Shown piece by piece: positions 23,244-33,649 of a stretch of DNA of 64,000 nucleotides. The first letter of the stretch is position 1. Every line of letters begins with the position of its first letter. The position numbers were made by a program, and so were the translations under genes. The notes under the pieces were generated by a model. That model saw only the letters and a list, made by a program, of their open reading frames with translations, ran no database searches and had not been told where the DNA came from. The stretch spans positions 21,552,967 to 21,616,966 of the forward strand of contig OY821744.1 of assembly GCA_963682055.1 (NCBI GenBank), written 5' to 3'. The DNA is from Primula veris. Its lineage: Eukaryota > Streptophyta > Magnoliopsida > Ericales > Primulaceae.

Positions 23244-23814
23244 TGATAAAACATTAACTTTGATCGGGTCGCGTTAAGCTTCTTAACAATAATGATATAA
23301 ATTGACGAAAGGAAATATTTGACAAGTTATTATTCTTTCTTTATTGATCGGTGAATATTCTTGATCGGGACTACTATTCTTTTACACTTATGTTCGGTCT
23401 TATTAATTTAACTCTTAATATGGATCTTTTTCTTAGCCTTGAGGCTCGATCTTTGATTTTACTTCTATCTGTCTACTTTCTAGTGAGATAAACTCTGAAA
23501 AGTCTCTGTCTTGTATTCTTTTTTGCTCAGATTTTTAGGTCCCTTTTCCAGTACTGGTACTTGACTATTTATAGGCATTTGAGCACCATAAGATGTTGAC
23601 AAGTGTACATCTCATCTGTCAACTCATGGGCTTTTTAGCCGTTGAGCCCTTACCTATTGAGTTTGGATATTAATGGATAATTACCCTTATCTTAGTAAAG
23701 AGAATACCATTATAACCCGGGTCCTATTGTAACTGCGTTGGATACCCGTTAATAATGCATGGGTCGGCTCATACCCGAATAGGTATATTCAGGTCTGGTT
23801 TTTATCTTCTATCA
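23244..23814 (-). mobile_element. LTR in minus orientation (probable 3' LTR of a Tat-like Ty3 element)
   Basis: Read on the minus strand the segment begins TGATAGAAG and ends TGTTTTATCA, proper TG..CA ends with a short inverted repeat TGATA. It has a TATA box (TATAAATA, plus positions 23566-23573), followed downstream by 'aatacaagacagagactttt', usual in plant LTR leader regions. Just outside its start (plus 23815-23830) the minus strand reads 'aaatcagggagcact', a weak polypurine tract, so the element interior should lie to the right. No gag-pol was found there. Instead plus-strand accessory genes occur. A partner LTR was not found, so the call is provisional. Confidence 0.45.
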
Positions 23815-24025
23815 AGTGCTCCCTGATTTATTCGATATGGTTTCCACGGCGAGGGAGTCACGTTCGGTCTTATAAGGACGTTACCTCGGCCTTACTATTC
23901 CCGATGTTTCATCGAGAACAATGATCGATTTATAATTGTTTCCTTACGGCCATTAATGTCATTGGGAAGTCCAGGCGTGCTATCTTGCTTCGAAGAGACT
24001 CTTGACCTCCCCACTATCTGTCCAT

Positions 24026-24033
24026 TATAAAAG
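24026..24033 (+). promoter_or_regulatory. TATA box, accessory gene 1
   Basis: TATAAAAG lies 61 bp upstream of the ATG at 24087, with a pyrimidine-rich leader between. A possible polyadenylation signal AATAAA is at 24492-24497 beyond the stop. Confidence 0.55.
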
Positions 24034-24086
24034 GGACTGTATCCCCTCCATTCATACCTAACGACTACAACTTCTTTTGTGACGCC

Positions 24087-24428
24087 ATGGCTTCTCCTAA
24101 TGGATCTAACGGAGACAACTTCTCTAAATATCTTACCTATTTTGAGGGTGAGGTTAGGAAGGCTCGTGCTCTGAAGAGGCGGTTTGCCTTCTTGGCAAGG
24201 GAAGCTGTCAGGGCATCTGACTTAGAGGAAAGGTTGGCTGCTTTGGACGTAACCCACCACGTAGCTTTGGCTGATCGGGATTGGGCACTCGATCGGGTTA
24301 GAAGACTTGAGGCTTCTCGGGACAGACATAAGGCGTCCAAGAGGGCATATAAACTGGCCCTTAAGGAGTTGCGTGCTCAGTCCAAGAAAGGGCCGGATGA
24401 CGGTGAAGCAGGCTCCTCGGCTAATTAG
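24087..24428 (+). CDS. accessory coiled-coil protein 1 (113 aa)
   Basis: Function unknown. The 113-aa protein is charged and helical. From about residue 20 onwards Arg/Lys/Glu/Ala-rich heptads (ARALKRRFAFLAREAVRAS, DLEERLAALDV, RVRRLEASRDRHKASKR) predict a coiled coil, ending in an acidic DDGEAGSSAN tail. The ATG context (gccATGGCT) is good. It is the first of four similar-sized plus-strand ORFs, each with a TATA box, lying inside what looks like a minus-strand retroelement. No signal peptide or membrane segment is seen. Its base composition (moderate GC in a very AT-rich window) supports real coding. Confidence 0.6.
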   Translation: MASPNGSNGDNFSKYLTYFEGEVRKARALKRRFAFLAREAVRASDLEERLAALDVTHHVALADRDWALDRVRRLEASRDRHKASKRAYKLALKELRAQSKKGPDDGEAGSSAN

Positions 24429-24820
24429 TTTATTTTTGTAATTTCTTTGTTGTTCAGTGTATCGCCTCTTTGTAATAGAACTTTTGAAATTAATAAAATA
24501 TTTCCTTATTCTCATCCTCTATCCGTTGTTTATTTTCCAAACGTACTTTATCTTTATTGTATTCCTTCTTGCCACGTGTTTTGTGGTGCTATGATGGGTT
24601 TTCTTGAGCCTTGTGCACAAATCTTATCCAACATTTTCAAGACTGTTGCACTTCTCCAGAGTGACACGTGTATAATGGCCTTCCCCATATTTTTGTTTTT
24701 CAAATATTGGCATGAATTCAAGAGTTTCTTTGATCAGACGTGTCTATTTAATGCACGTGTTTCTTGGAACCTTTTTGCAAACGGTTGCGATTCCCTACCA
24801 TATGCCTCTCTTAATTCATC

Positions 24821-24827
24821 TATAAAC
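24821..24827 (+). promoter_or_regulatory. TATA box, accessory gene 2
   Basis: TATAAAC lies 94 bp upstream of the ATG at 24915, with a T/C-rich leader. Same layout as units 1, 3 and 4. Confidence 0.5.
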
Positions 24828-24914
24828 ACCCCCTTATAGCACGTTTTTCTTCATTATCTCTCCCATTTTTCTTCTTGCTATATATTTTTATTCTGTAAAC
24901 TTACTACTTTCAAC

Positions 24915-25244
24915 ATGTCCGCCCCTTTTACCAAGTCAGCTCTGGCCTTACAAGTGGAAGCTTTTGAGGCTTCTTATAACAACGTAAAAAGGATGCTCAT
25001 GGATGTTGAAGAAGAGTTGAAGGTGATGCGTTATCACCATACTGAGATGGTGAGGAAGTTGACTTGGTTGAGGGCCGAGTTGGACTAATGCAGGCGTGCT
25101 CGCCAGATTTTAGTCGAAGAGAACAACGTCTTGAGGGGGAATCCTGAGAACAACGTCTTGAGGGGGAATCCTTCGCTTCAAGATACTGTAAACCAGGTCG
25201 GGCCATCTCACCGATATCGATCAACTTCGCCCGAGCCGCCCTAA
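24915..25244 (+). pseudogene. accessory coiled-coil gene 2, broken by one stop
   Basis: From ATG at 24915 the frame reads MSAPFTKSALALQVEAFEAS with helical charged heptads (VKRMLMDVEEELKVMRYHH). It meets a TAA at 25086-25088 after 57 residues, then stays open in the same frame to 25244. Ignoring that stop it would be 109 aa, the size of its neighbours. A 24-bp tandem duplication (ENNVLRGNP twice) lies at about 25118-25170 in the distal part. Either the short 57-aa form is expressed or the copy is dead. Function unknown. Confidence 0.5.
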
Positions 25245-25517
25245 TTTTGCTTTTATGTTTTACTCTTTATGTTTTGCCCTCTGATGTAACTATTCCCCGT
25301 GTAATCTATATTTATCAATGAAACAAATATTTGCCTCTTCTATTGTTCTTTTTTGTACTTTGTGGTTTGTCGTTTTTAGAATTGTCAGATCATCGAATAT
25401 CTCATTTGCTTTTTCTTTTTTATTGTGTCGTACCCACGTGATATCTAAGCCATGCGTCAGCTAGTCAAAGATGTATATTCCCAAATATTGTCAATCAAAG
25501 ATGTATTATCTACGCTC

Positions 25518-25525
25518 TATAAATA
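25518..25525 (+). promoter_or_regulatory. TATA box, accessory gene 3
   Basis: TATAAATA lies 116 bp upstream of the ATG at 25634. Preceded by an A/T-rich region with a 'cacgtg' E-box-like motif about 80 bp further upstream (25435-25440). Confidence 0.55.
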
Positions 25526-25633
25526 CCTCTAAATCTTTCTTTAGGCTCCGTCATCATCTTGCATAAGTTTGTTGTATTTATTTCTCACTCATCCTCTTTT
25601 TCGCTTTTCTCTGTTATATAATATCTTTCAAGA

Positions 25634-26104
25634 ATGTCGGAGCCAACAATGAGATACCATGCTCAGATGAAGGACTTGGATGCTGAGGTGTCTCATGTCC
25701 GTCATCGCATGGCCAAACTCGAGACGGAGTATGGGAATTTGCCCTTGAGTATGTTTGACTCCTATCCCGAGGAGACTATCAAATGGACCGAGATTTCAGC
25801 CTTGAGTCTTCAACTCGATCAGTTGTTGTTGCGGAGGAGTCAGTTGGCTAGCTCTTGGTATGAGGCCGAGGAGATTTGGGAACAAGCTCAGGAAGAGTTT
25901 GACAATGGTCCTCAGGGCCTTGCCAGCGTAACGGCCGAAAATGCTCGGCTTAGAGACCATATCACGGCCCTTAATAGGGATAATGCGTCTTTGGTCATTG
26001 TCAACTCCTCGTTTCGAGCTCAGTTAGTTCGCCCTGATCGTGCGGCCCCTTGGGAACCTTTTTCTCGGTCGGCCAGTTCGACTTTCCCGCCCGCTGGTCC
26101 TTGA
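25634..26104 (+). CDS. accessory coiled-coil protein 3 (156 aa)
   Basis: Function unknown. Two helical segments predict coiled coils: residues about 12-35 (KDLDAEVSHVRHRMAKLETE) and about 95-130 (LASVTAENARLRDHITALNR). Between them is a Trp-containing region (ASSWYEAEEIWEQAQEEF). The C-terminus is Ser/Pro-rich. It has its own TATA box and lies in the same row and strand as the other accessory ORFs. Moderate GC and absence of stops over 470 bp support real coding. No transposase, Gag or enzyme motif is visible. Confidence 0.6.
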   Translation: MSEPTMRYHAQMKDLDAEVSHVRHRMAKLETEYGNLPLSMFDSYPEETIKWTEISALSLQLDQLLLRRSQLASSWYEAEEIWEQAQEEFDNGPQGLASVTAENARLRDHITALNRDNASLVIVNSSFRAQLVRPDRAAPWEPFSRSASSTFPPAGP

Positions 26105-26272
26105 TTTAATTTGCTTGCTTCTTTTAATGTTGTATTTTCCTCTTGTCTTGTTTCTTAGCCTATCTGTGGTTGAACTGTTGGGCTCCCTTGTAATTTGTGT
26201 GTTCTCGTAATTCGTAATTTCTTTTTAAATTTGAACTATTCACCACTTCGTAGTTTGTGCCTTCCGATTACC

Positions 26273-26280
26273 TATAAATG
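26273..26280 (+). promoter_or_regulatory. TATA box, accessory gene 4
   Basis: TATAAATG lies 94 bp upstream of the ATG at 26367, again with a T/C-rich leader. A possible AATAAA polyadenylation signal follows the stop at about 26807. Confidence 0.55.
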
Positions 26281-26366
26281 CTCCATATTGTTGGCATTTT
26301 ATTAAACTCTTTCATTTTCTCTCCTGTTTTATAATTCTTGTTTCTTATAACCTGGTTCTTTCTGAG

Positions 26367-26723
26367 ATGGCTCCCGTCACCAGATCTGCTGACAAGAGAA
26401 TTGCTCTTTTTGAGAATGAGCCTACTTATAGGTTGCCTCCTCCTCCTGGTTTTGAGGATTTGACTCCGCTTGAGTTGAAAGAGATCAAGGTTAAGTGGCT
26501 GAAGGTGGAGCTCAAGTGTTCTGAGACTGAATGCAGGAGGTTTAAGCAGTATTGGGACAACGAAAAGGTTGCTCGTTATGAAGCCGAGGAGAAGTGCAAA
26601 TCTAAGGCTTGTGTTCTACGACAAGCGGAGGTCGGTATATCTCGCATGGTAAGGGAAAAGGAGCGTCTTAAGGAGCTCTTGGCGAATAAGGCTGCCGATG
26701 TGGGTGGTAGTTCTAAGGTTTAG
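26367..26723 (+). CDS. accessory coiled-coil protein 4 (118 aa)
   Basis: Function unknown. It opens MAPVTRSADKRIALFENEP, followed by a Pro-rich turn (RLPPPPGFEDLTPLE) and a long Lys/Glu helix (ELKEIKVKWLKVELKCSETE, later REKERLKELLANKAAD) predicted to form a coiled coil. 'MAPVTRS' type starts and the 'REKERL' style heptads recall Gag-associated proteins of plant Ty3 elements, but no domain was firmly recognised. It is the last small ORF before the larger PF04195-like gene. Confidence 0.6.
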   Translation: MAPVTRSADKRIALFENEPTYRLPPPPGFEDLTPLELKEIKVKWLKVELKCSETECRRFKQYWDNEKVARYEAEEKCKSKACVLRQAEVGISRMVREKERLKELLANKAADVGGSSKV

Positions 26724-27500
26724 GAATATAAAGGGTGGTTTTTGTAATAATTTTTTGTTTTTGTGTGGCTTCAGTTGTATTTGGTTTGTTTTCTCATTTG
26801 AGGATGAATAAAAGTAATTTACTATCTGCTTCTCTTTAAGATTCGCTTGTTGCTTCTTTTGCTCGATTTTTTGTTGCTCTTCGACGTGTGAATATGTTGA
26901 AGTCGGGCATTTGTGTTTTCCTGGCTTCTGGATGAGATGTGCTTTTCTGTTTATACCTCGGTATGGGACACCGTGGTCATCCCCTTGGAGACCGTTGCTA
27001 AAACGTTTAGACTTATGTGCGGTCGACTTAGGAGCGGTCTGCGTCTAACTTGTGCGGTGTCCCCCATCGTTTATGGATTACTGCTCGACATTTCTTGCAT
27101 TATTGTTGCTGACGTATGTTTAACTCTTTTTGAGGTGGGGTCCATGGGCTGTTTATATAGGTTCTAGAATGTGAACTTCACGGGGTAGTGGGATGTACCA
27201 CTTTATGTGGCATGATCTGGAGCGTTAATTTTTGAAAACAGCGGCGATTGTTGACTTTTCTGTGGCTGAAAAGAGAAACATCTGTCACACGAAAGGACGG
27301 TTATTATTTTATTCCTTTTTATGGGCCTCCACTCCTTTATCTTTTCTGAGTAATTCTTTTTGTTCTTATCTTATAATTTTCTCAACATTTACCCCTTATT
27401 TTCTCTTTCTAGGGTTTATCTCTCTCTCTAGGGTTTATCTCTCTCTCTCTAAAATTTCCGCTGCTGCTATATTCGTTCTTCTCTCTTCCCTATCAACATA
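26724..27500. other. intergenic/promoter region before the PF04195-like gene
   Basis: The ORFs here are not convincing. The region has higher GC than the flanking repeats, a possible TATA (tttatatag at 27152-27160) and a CT-rich leader with two copies of 'ctctctctagggtttat' at about 27420-27450, just before the ATG at 27501. I read it as promoter and 5' leader. Confidence 0.45.
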
Positions 27501-29532
27501 ATGGGTGTAAGTGTTTCCTTGACCTCTGTGATTCTCTTGTATATGTTTTTGCTTATTCCCTTGATTTATTTGCCTTGGGTTGTTGTTGGTGGGTTTTCTT
27601 CGTTTTATTGGATTTTTCCTTTGTTGGGTTTGTGGGTAGGCTTAGGCTGTTGTGTTGATTGGAATTGTTCTTCCTTTTTTAATCCACTTGGGCTTGTCTT
27701 CGTTTTGCTGTTTTAAGTTTGGTTGTTTTTGTCAGTAATCCTTGTTTTGGCTTGTTTTGATGGTGTTGTGTTTTTGCTGTTTTATCATGATTACTTGGCT
27801 CAATGCTTGGCCCAACTTGGCCAGTTCTCCAAAGAGGATTTTAAAAGTCGGGCAGGGATACCCGCTGACGTACACTTGCGTCTGCCTATCTCCGAGGGGG
27901 AGGCATTGGGGTTGGTATCTGAGGGCGAGGTCGCCATTTGGGCCTCGGCCCTTTTGACCGGGGGTTTAACGCTCCCTCTCTCTGATTGGGTGGCTTCTTT
28001 CTTTGAGGCCTTCCAAATTTCTCCTTGTCAGCTTGCTCTTAACAGCTACCGTATACTGAACGGTGTTAAGAAGTTGTCTGAGCTGGCAAATGTGAGTATT
28101 GAGCTTAAGAACCTACTCGGAGTTTATGGCTTCCATTTTGATCTGAGGAGCTACTATCTTAGGTCGTTGCGTACCTTTGCTCACCCCGTCCTCGACATCC
28201 CGGATAAGAACAAGGAGCATAACCTTGGCCTCTTGATCGTTTCGGGGAATTGGTGTCCGCTGGGTCGTCTCATTCCCGGCCCCGCTATTGCTGCTCCTCC
28301 TATTCCTTACCTCGGTGCTCCTAGTGCTGATGTTCTTCTGGTTCTGTGGAAGTGGTGGGGACCTGGCTCAAGCAAACATGCAGAAAGTCGTGCCGCTCCC
28401 AAATTACTTGGGTATGTGGCTGACCCGGGGAATAGGTACACCCAAGCACCCGTAATCCCCGTGGAGACTGAGGATGATTTTTTGAGTGTCGTCAAGTCTC
28501 GGATTTTATCCCTTGGTGGGAGGAAAGCTGTTCGTTCTAGAGTGCGGGATGCTGCAGTTATGGCCGAGGTTCCTGCATCATCGGTGACGCTGACTGGTCA
28601 GCGACGATCAGCTGAGCCCCGGGTTGAGCCCCCAAAGAGGGCGAGGGTGTCGGTTGTCATAGAGACACCGAGGAGTGAGGGGGTGACGGATGTGGGATCT
28701 GAGGATATGATGCATTCTCCCCTAAGGGATGATTTAATTTTGCCCGACCCCGCCGAGGCTGGGATCTCTTCAATCCAGGTACGTATATTGGTTTTGTTAC
28801 TTTTGACTTTGTTTTCCTTGAATTCGTCATTTATTTTTGTCTTTTAGTCTTTGACTTCCTCATTGGTTACTCTTGCCCTTGCTCGGTCTATGGGAACTGT
28901 TGTTTCAGGGGCCGATCGATGATATATTCGATTATGTGAACTATCAGGCCATGGCTCGGGAGACTCTGAATCTCCCCGACATCTTGCCACCTCGTGCTGA
29001 GGCGGAGGTTGGCGATCAAGGGGCCCTTGAGACCGAATTGGTTGCAGCCCGGGTAGGGGAGAAGGTACCGGAGGTGGAGGCTTCCGAGGAGGCCACAAGC
29101 AAAGTGGCGGTGGAAGAGGTGGATGGCTGGTCGTCCTGAGATGGTGGCCGTTGATGAGACCAGCGACGATATTCTCCGGGTATGATTTTATTGTCCGGTT
29201 CTTTTTTTATGTATTTTTCGTTTGTTTTGGTATCTTATAAGGTTCCGTTACAGGCTTTCCTCTCGTGTGTGGATCTTAAGAGACGGTTCACCGCGTCCCA
29301 CTCTCAGTTGTCAGTGCTAGAAGCTGAGAAGAAATTTTGGGACTAGGAAAAAGCCAAGTTGGTCGCCGAGAAAGAGCGTTTGGCCGAGGAGAATGCCAAT
29401 TTGGTGGCCGAGAAAGAGTGTTTGGCCGAGGAGAATGCCAAGTTGGTGGCCGAGAAAGAGCGTTTGGCCGAGGAGAATGCCAAGTTGGTGGCCGAGAAAG
29501 AGCGTTTGGCCGAGGAGAATGCAAAGTTGGGT
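27501..29532 (+). pseudogene. PF04195-like ('putative gypsy type transposon') gene, spliced, damaged
   Basis: The main exon is open to 28778. From about residue FSKEDFKSRAGIP onward it carries the domain seen in plant Ty3-associated proteins: a segment TGGLTLPLSDWVASFFEAF, then ISPCQLALNSYRILNGVKKL and a Trp-rich part. A Lys/Arg-rich, nuclear-type tail follows (PPKRARVSVVIE). Splice sites at 28779/28908 join SIQ to GPIDDIFDY in frame. A second intron (29180-29253) leads to a coiled-coil exon. Exon 1 may be only MG (27501-27506), with the perfect donor GTAAGT at 27507 and acceptor at about 27830. Damage: a frameshift near 29115-29130 and a TAG at 29344. The gene is cut off at about 29530. Role unknown. 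Confidence 0.6.
29356..29523 (+). repeat. four tandem 42-bp coiled-coil repeats
   Basis: Four consecutive 42-bp units encode the 14-residue double heptad KLVAEKERLAEENA with only three or four substitutions among them. Leu and Val fall at heptad core positions. The near identity shows recent expansion. The array lies in the last exon of the PF04195-like gene, downstream of its in-frame TAG. Confidence 0.92.
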
Positions 29533-30010
29533 AACACACTAATTTCACCATAAAAAATGCTACATAAAATGCAAATTACTCTTTTGTTTTATCAAATTTC
29601 ACACTCCCAATTCGTTTTCTCTCCCACTTTTATTTTTATTTTTACTGAAAACACAATTTATAAGTAAAGTTAGATAATGTATCATCTATATTCTCTTTCC
29701 TTGCTATTCTTATATACAAAATTATAAGAAAAATTCAAAACTAAGGAACTTAATGGGAGGAAATTATAACAACCTTTGGATAGAAATTTTGTTTATCTAT
29801 CATTGTTGCCATTTTATAAACGAAATTATAAAACAGATTTAGATTTTAGATCACTACATTACACTTATTAATTCAAAATTCGAGTTTTTAAAAATGATTA
29901 TCCGGAATTCAATGTGCGAGACTTGTGTTTAAAGATTGTACATGTTTAATTTTTAGTGGGAGTATATTATAAGAAAGGTTGGATATAAATTCAAGATGTG
30001 ATGTGGAAGA
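29533..30010. other. AT-rich DNA, nothing recognised
   Basis: Base composition drops sharply to AT-rich at about 29530, in the middle of the coiled-coil frame. This marks a deletion or insertion border. No gene or element terminus was seen. Confidence 0.5.
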
Positions 30011-30019
30011 ATCTAAATC

Positions 30020-30167
30020 GGAAGCAGAGTACCTGACTCTGAGTCAGGGTTACTCTGCTTCCACAGCCATTGAATCTGTTTAAAAAATTTAACTGTAGCA
30101 GATTTAAACAGAGCCAATGGCTGTGGAAGCAGAGTAACCCTGACTCAGAGTCAGGTACTCTGCTTCC
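30020..30167. mobile_element. 148-bp MULE-type MITE with nested palindromes
   Basis: The element folds end to end with arms of about 60 bp. It is flanked by the exact 9-bp direct duplication 'atctaaatc' (30011-30019 and 30168-30176). Each arm starts 'ggaagcagagta' and about 43 bp later has the inverse 'tactctgcttcc', with 'cctgactc/gagtcagg' in between. Each arm is thus itself a palindrome. The loop near 30085-30100 is AT-rich. Confidence 0.9.
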
Positions 30168-30329
30168 ATCTAAATCATTCAAAAAGTTTGTATCATACTT
30201 CGTTCACATTCGGATATTGGAATGCTCTTTTACTAATGCCACGAAAGGTATCCATATTATTCGTATTGGCCAAGTTCTACTAAAATATTGAATCTATATA
30301 TAGGATTTTTCTAATTTTATTTTTCTAAT

Positions 30330-30838
30330 GGGAAAAAATACATTTACTACACCAAACTATAATGTTGTTAATGATTTGGGTATCCACCTTTCAAATTTTC
30401 TAATTTATATGCCACACTATAATAACTTTCCAATTTATGTACCACCGTCTAAATAAATCACGGAATTATGTCTCGTGACATTTAACAAACATTAATTTGA
30501 GAGGCTAATTTGATAATTTTGCACCAAAATATGTCATCATATAAAAAAAATTCCCCCAATTTCACACATAAAAAAATTAGCATATAATCCAAATTTTTGT
30601 TATGTGTGAAATTGGGAGAAACGTTTTTATAGGATGACATATTTTTGTGCAAAATTGTCAAATAAGCCTATCAAATTAATGTTTGTCAAATGTCAAGTAA
30701 CATGATTTCCTGATTTATTTAGACGGTGGTACCTAAATTGGAAAGTTATTATAGTGATACATAAATTGGAAAATTTGAAAGGTGAATACCCAAATCGTTA
30801 AAAACAGATAGTTTGCTGTACTAAACCTATAAAACCCC
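30330..30838. mobile_element. long-TIR MITE (~240-bp arms)
   Basis: Left terminus 'gggaaaaaatacatttacta' and right terminus (inverse) 'ggggttttataggtttagta' continue into matching arms: 'aacgatttgggtat(c/t)cacctt', 'aatttggaaagttattatag', and 'ttcacacataa' flanking the loop near 30570-30600. Arms are roughly 85-90% alike by eye. The terminal motif is shared with the inverted repeats at 42405-42446 and 42849. Confidence 0.82.
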
Positions 30839-32245
30839 TTCTTGTAATTCATGCAATGTGATTTAATGATTTTGGGTCAGATTCGTTAAACTAAAATCCA
30901 AATCAATTTCTTGATCTGAATATTGATGTTATAATTATAATTTACCATTTTATATTCGTAACAGAAATTGATCGGAATTTTCAGTATTGGAACATATGCA
31001 ACTTGGTCACTTATTCCAATAATCAGACTAATACTCAGGTGCAAACATAGTGATCCAATTTTAGTGTGTTATATACTTATATTAGTCTAACGCGCCGTGA
31101 ATTTACTGACTAAATGCTTTAAATTGATTATCAAACACCAATTAACACTTCTTTTTCCCTACGAAAGTAATAGTAACACACACTTCAACAGACTAACTAG
31201 TAAAGCAAAACCCATTTTGTACTTTTAACATAAAATGTTTGTTAACACTTACCAGTGTCCCAGAGGCATTTGTTAAACTTTAATTATGTGTGGGCAATTT
31301 AATGTTGAATTATTCTACAAGGTGGATTATTTCAATGATTCTTCTTATATCTTATATCTAATTGAAACGTTGAAGAGTCAATTTTCGGGTTGTTTTTATG
31401 ATGATGATTAACGATAGTTGGACACCAGTATAGAAAATCAAACGGAAATTGGCAAATGTTCCCAAATATAGTGAGACAATGATTTTCCGATTTAATATAG
31501 TACCAACTTGGAGGTATTGCAATTAAATGTTCAAATGAGTGAAAAGTTAAGGTGTGTCGAAAAGAAATAAAGGCTGAAATTAGATTTTTTCCTTACTTTT
31601 TAAATTTTCTTATTTACACCTTTATTAAAACATTATTAATAAAAGCAGCTGCTTACCTTATTTCACATATAAAAAAGTTACTATATTAATATAGGACACA
31701 ATTAAGTATATGAAATAATAATGAATATCGATTTTATCAGTAGTAAACGTTATTTCTACGAAGGGTAAAAGTAAAAAGGAGCAGACCCGGTTCAGTTTTT
31801 AATCTTTTATTAAGTATATGTCTAAAATATACAGCTTATTTAACTTTTAGTCCAAAATATTAAAAACACATGAAAATATAAAACAAATGAAACATTACAA
31901 TTTGTAATTATACGAGTCAATAATCTATATTTTAAATGTAAAAGTCTAATTAAACGTGAAAGCTTAATTTTAGACGTAAAATATGTTAATAGAAGTCAAT
32001 AATTTGTATTTTAAAAAACATATGAAAATCATAAGTTTTGTATTGGGTTGTAACGTTTCAGTTACTTTATGTATAATTTTCCAGTGCAAACAATCAAAGT
32101 TCAGATCTAGAAATTGAATTGATAGACGAAAGTTTGTAATAAACACTCACACATAGAATTATATTACAAACCGAACGGAATATTGGCTTTTGAGAAGCCA
32201 AATCTCTCCACACTAAACTGAGTTTAGAGTAAAAGTTTGAGTAAA
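30839..32245. other. AT-rich intergenic DNA, no gene seen
   Basis: Stop-dense in all frames. No repeat ends or RNA genes were recognised. The copia element is inserted at its right side. Confidence 0.5.
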
Positions 32246-32250
32246 AGTTT

Positions 32251-33649
32251 TGTTGGTTTCCGTATACGAAATAACAATTAACAATAATAAAAGGACTAAA
32301 CAATAATTAAACAAAACCAGTGTAATCTTTATTAATTTCCAATTGGAATAGAAATTACTGATTACAACATGTAGGTACTGAAAGGTAATTAAAGCCAACG
32401 TTATCAGATTATTATTAATTAATAATCTGATGTACTGAATTGCAACAAATAGAAACTGCCGGACTGGAAAGTATAAACTTAATAGCCGGACTGTTCTGTT
32501 TGAAATTGAAATTACAGGACTGAATTGAAACTATTCTAATTACTGAATTAAATTACAGAATTGAAATTACATCAAAAACCAGAACTTTAAAGAAATTACA
32601 GAAAGATACAAACAGAATTAAAAGCTACAGCTAAGGACGACAAATTAAAATACTGAAATAAAAGATACAGAAATGTAAATTGCAGAATTTTAAATAGCAG
32701 AATAGAAATGGACAGAATTAAAAGAAATTAAAAAGGACATAATTAAAAGACGAGGCTACTGTTTAACAGTATGTCCTTAACTGATATTCGCCCAACCACC
32801 TTCATGTTTCTGGTTGCGTTGGCACTTCGATCCCAAGGTACAACGTCTCGGATGACTCGCCGGAAACTGGCGACGAGTCAAGGTCGAGCTGTTGGTGGGT
32901 GGTTCTCTCTGACTCTAAAATGTAATGCTGAGAGATGATATATGATGCTGTGTTTTATTTCAGAATGTTATGAATGTTATATTTGACATGTGGAGGGTCT
33001 GCCTATTTATAGGCTTGCTGAGTATCTCAGCCATTAAAGTCACTTTACTACTGTCAGTTTTCGAAATTCGAAACTGCAGTATTAACTTTGCAATGAATTC
33101 ATATTTATTGCAACAGTTACAACTTTACTGGAACCTTTTCCCGAACAGGTGCACTTTTTCCGAACACGCACGCTTTTCCCGAACAAGTGAAACCTGAACA
33201 GGCACACTTTTCCCGTTGAGCTAAAACCCGACGAGCAAGCCCGCCCGACGAGCAAGCCCATATGTGGTACACAATACACACATGTGTATGTGGACACACT
33301 ACTTAATATCCACATGGGATACATTAGTATATATATTGTAAAAATCACTCATGATTTTCCAATGTGGGATAACACTCATGGGTTAAATCCCATTTCTTTT
33401 CTCATTTTCCAGCATTGACTTTATTTTCTCTTTCGAGTACCAACCTTCGAGTCCAATTATCATTCACACCCTTCCTCCGAATAGGTCATGCGATATACCG
33501 TTGCGAAGCTCATCGTACGAGCTACTCAAATGCTTTGAGTATGGCCTCAGAAAAACTGAGTAGTCGTATCGAAAATTGACTCAAAGATGGTCCCTGACCA
33601 CTTGGAACAACCATGTTTAAAAACATGTTTTCCTACAATTTTTCCAACA
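32251..33649 (-). repeat. 3' LTR of the copia element (1,399 bp)
   Basis: TG..CA bounded and adjoining the polypurine tract. It has a TATA region on the minus strand (TATAAATAG, within the palindrome at about 33001-33014). Short 'cccgaacagg(c/t)g' blocks repeat at about 33140-33210. It contains a 10-bp segment near 32937 absent from the partner LTR. Confidence 0.95.

Noticed and set aside
29288..29551. Minus-strand frame with regular Ser/Pro/Arg repeats
   Set aside because: Antisense reading of the 42-bp coiled-coil repeat.
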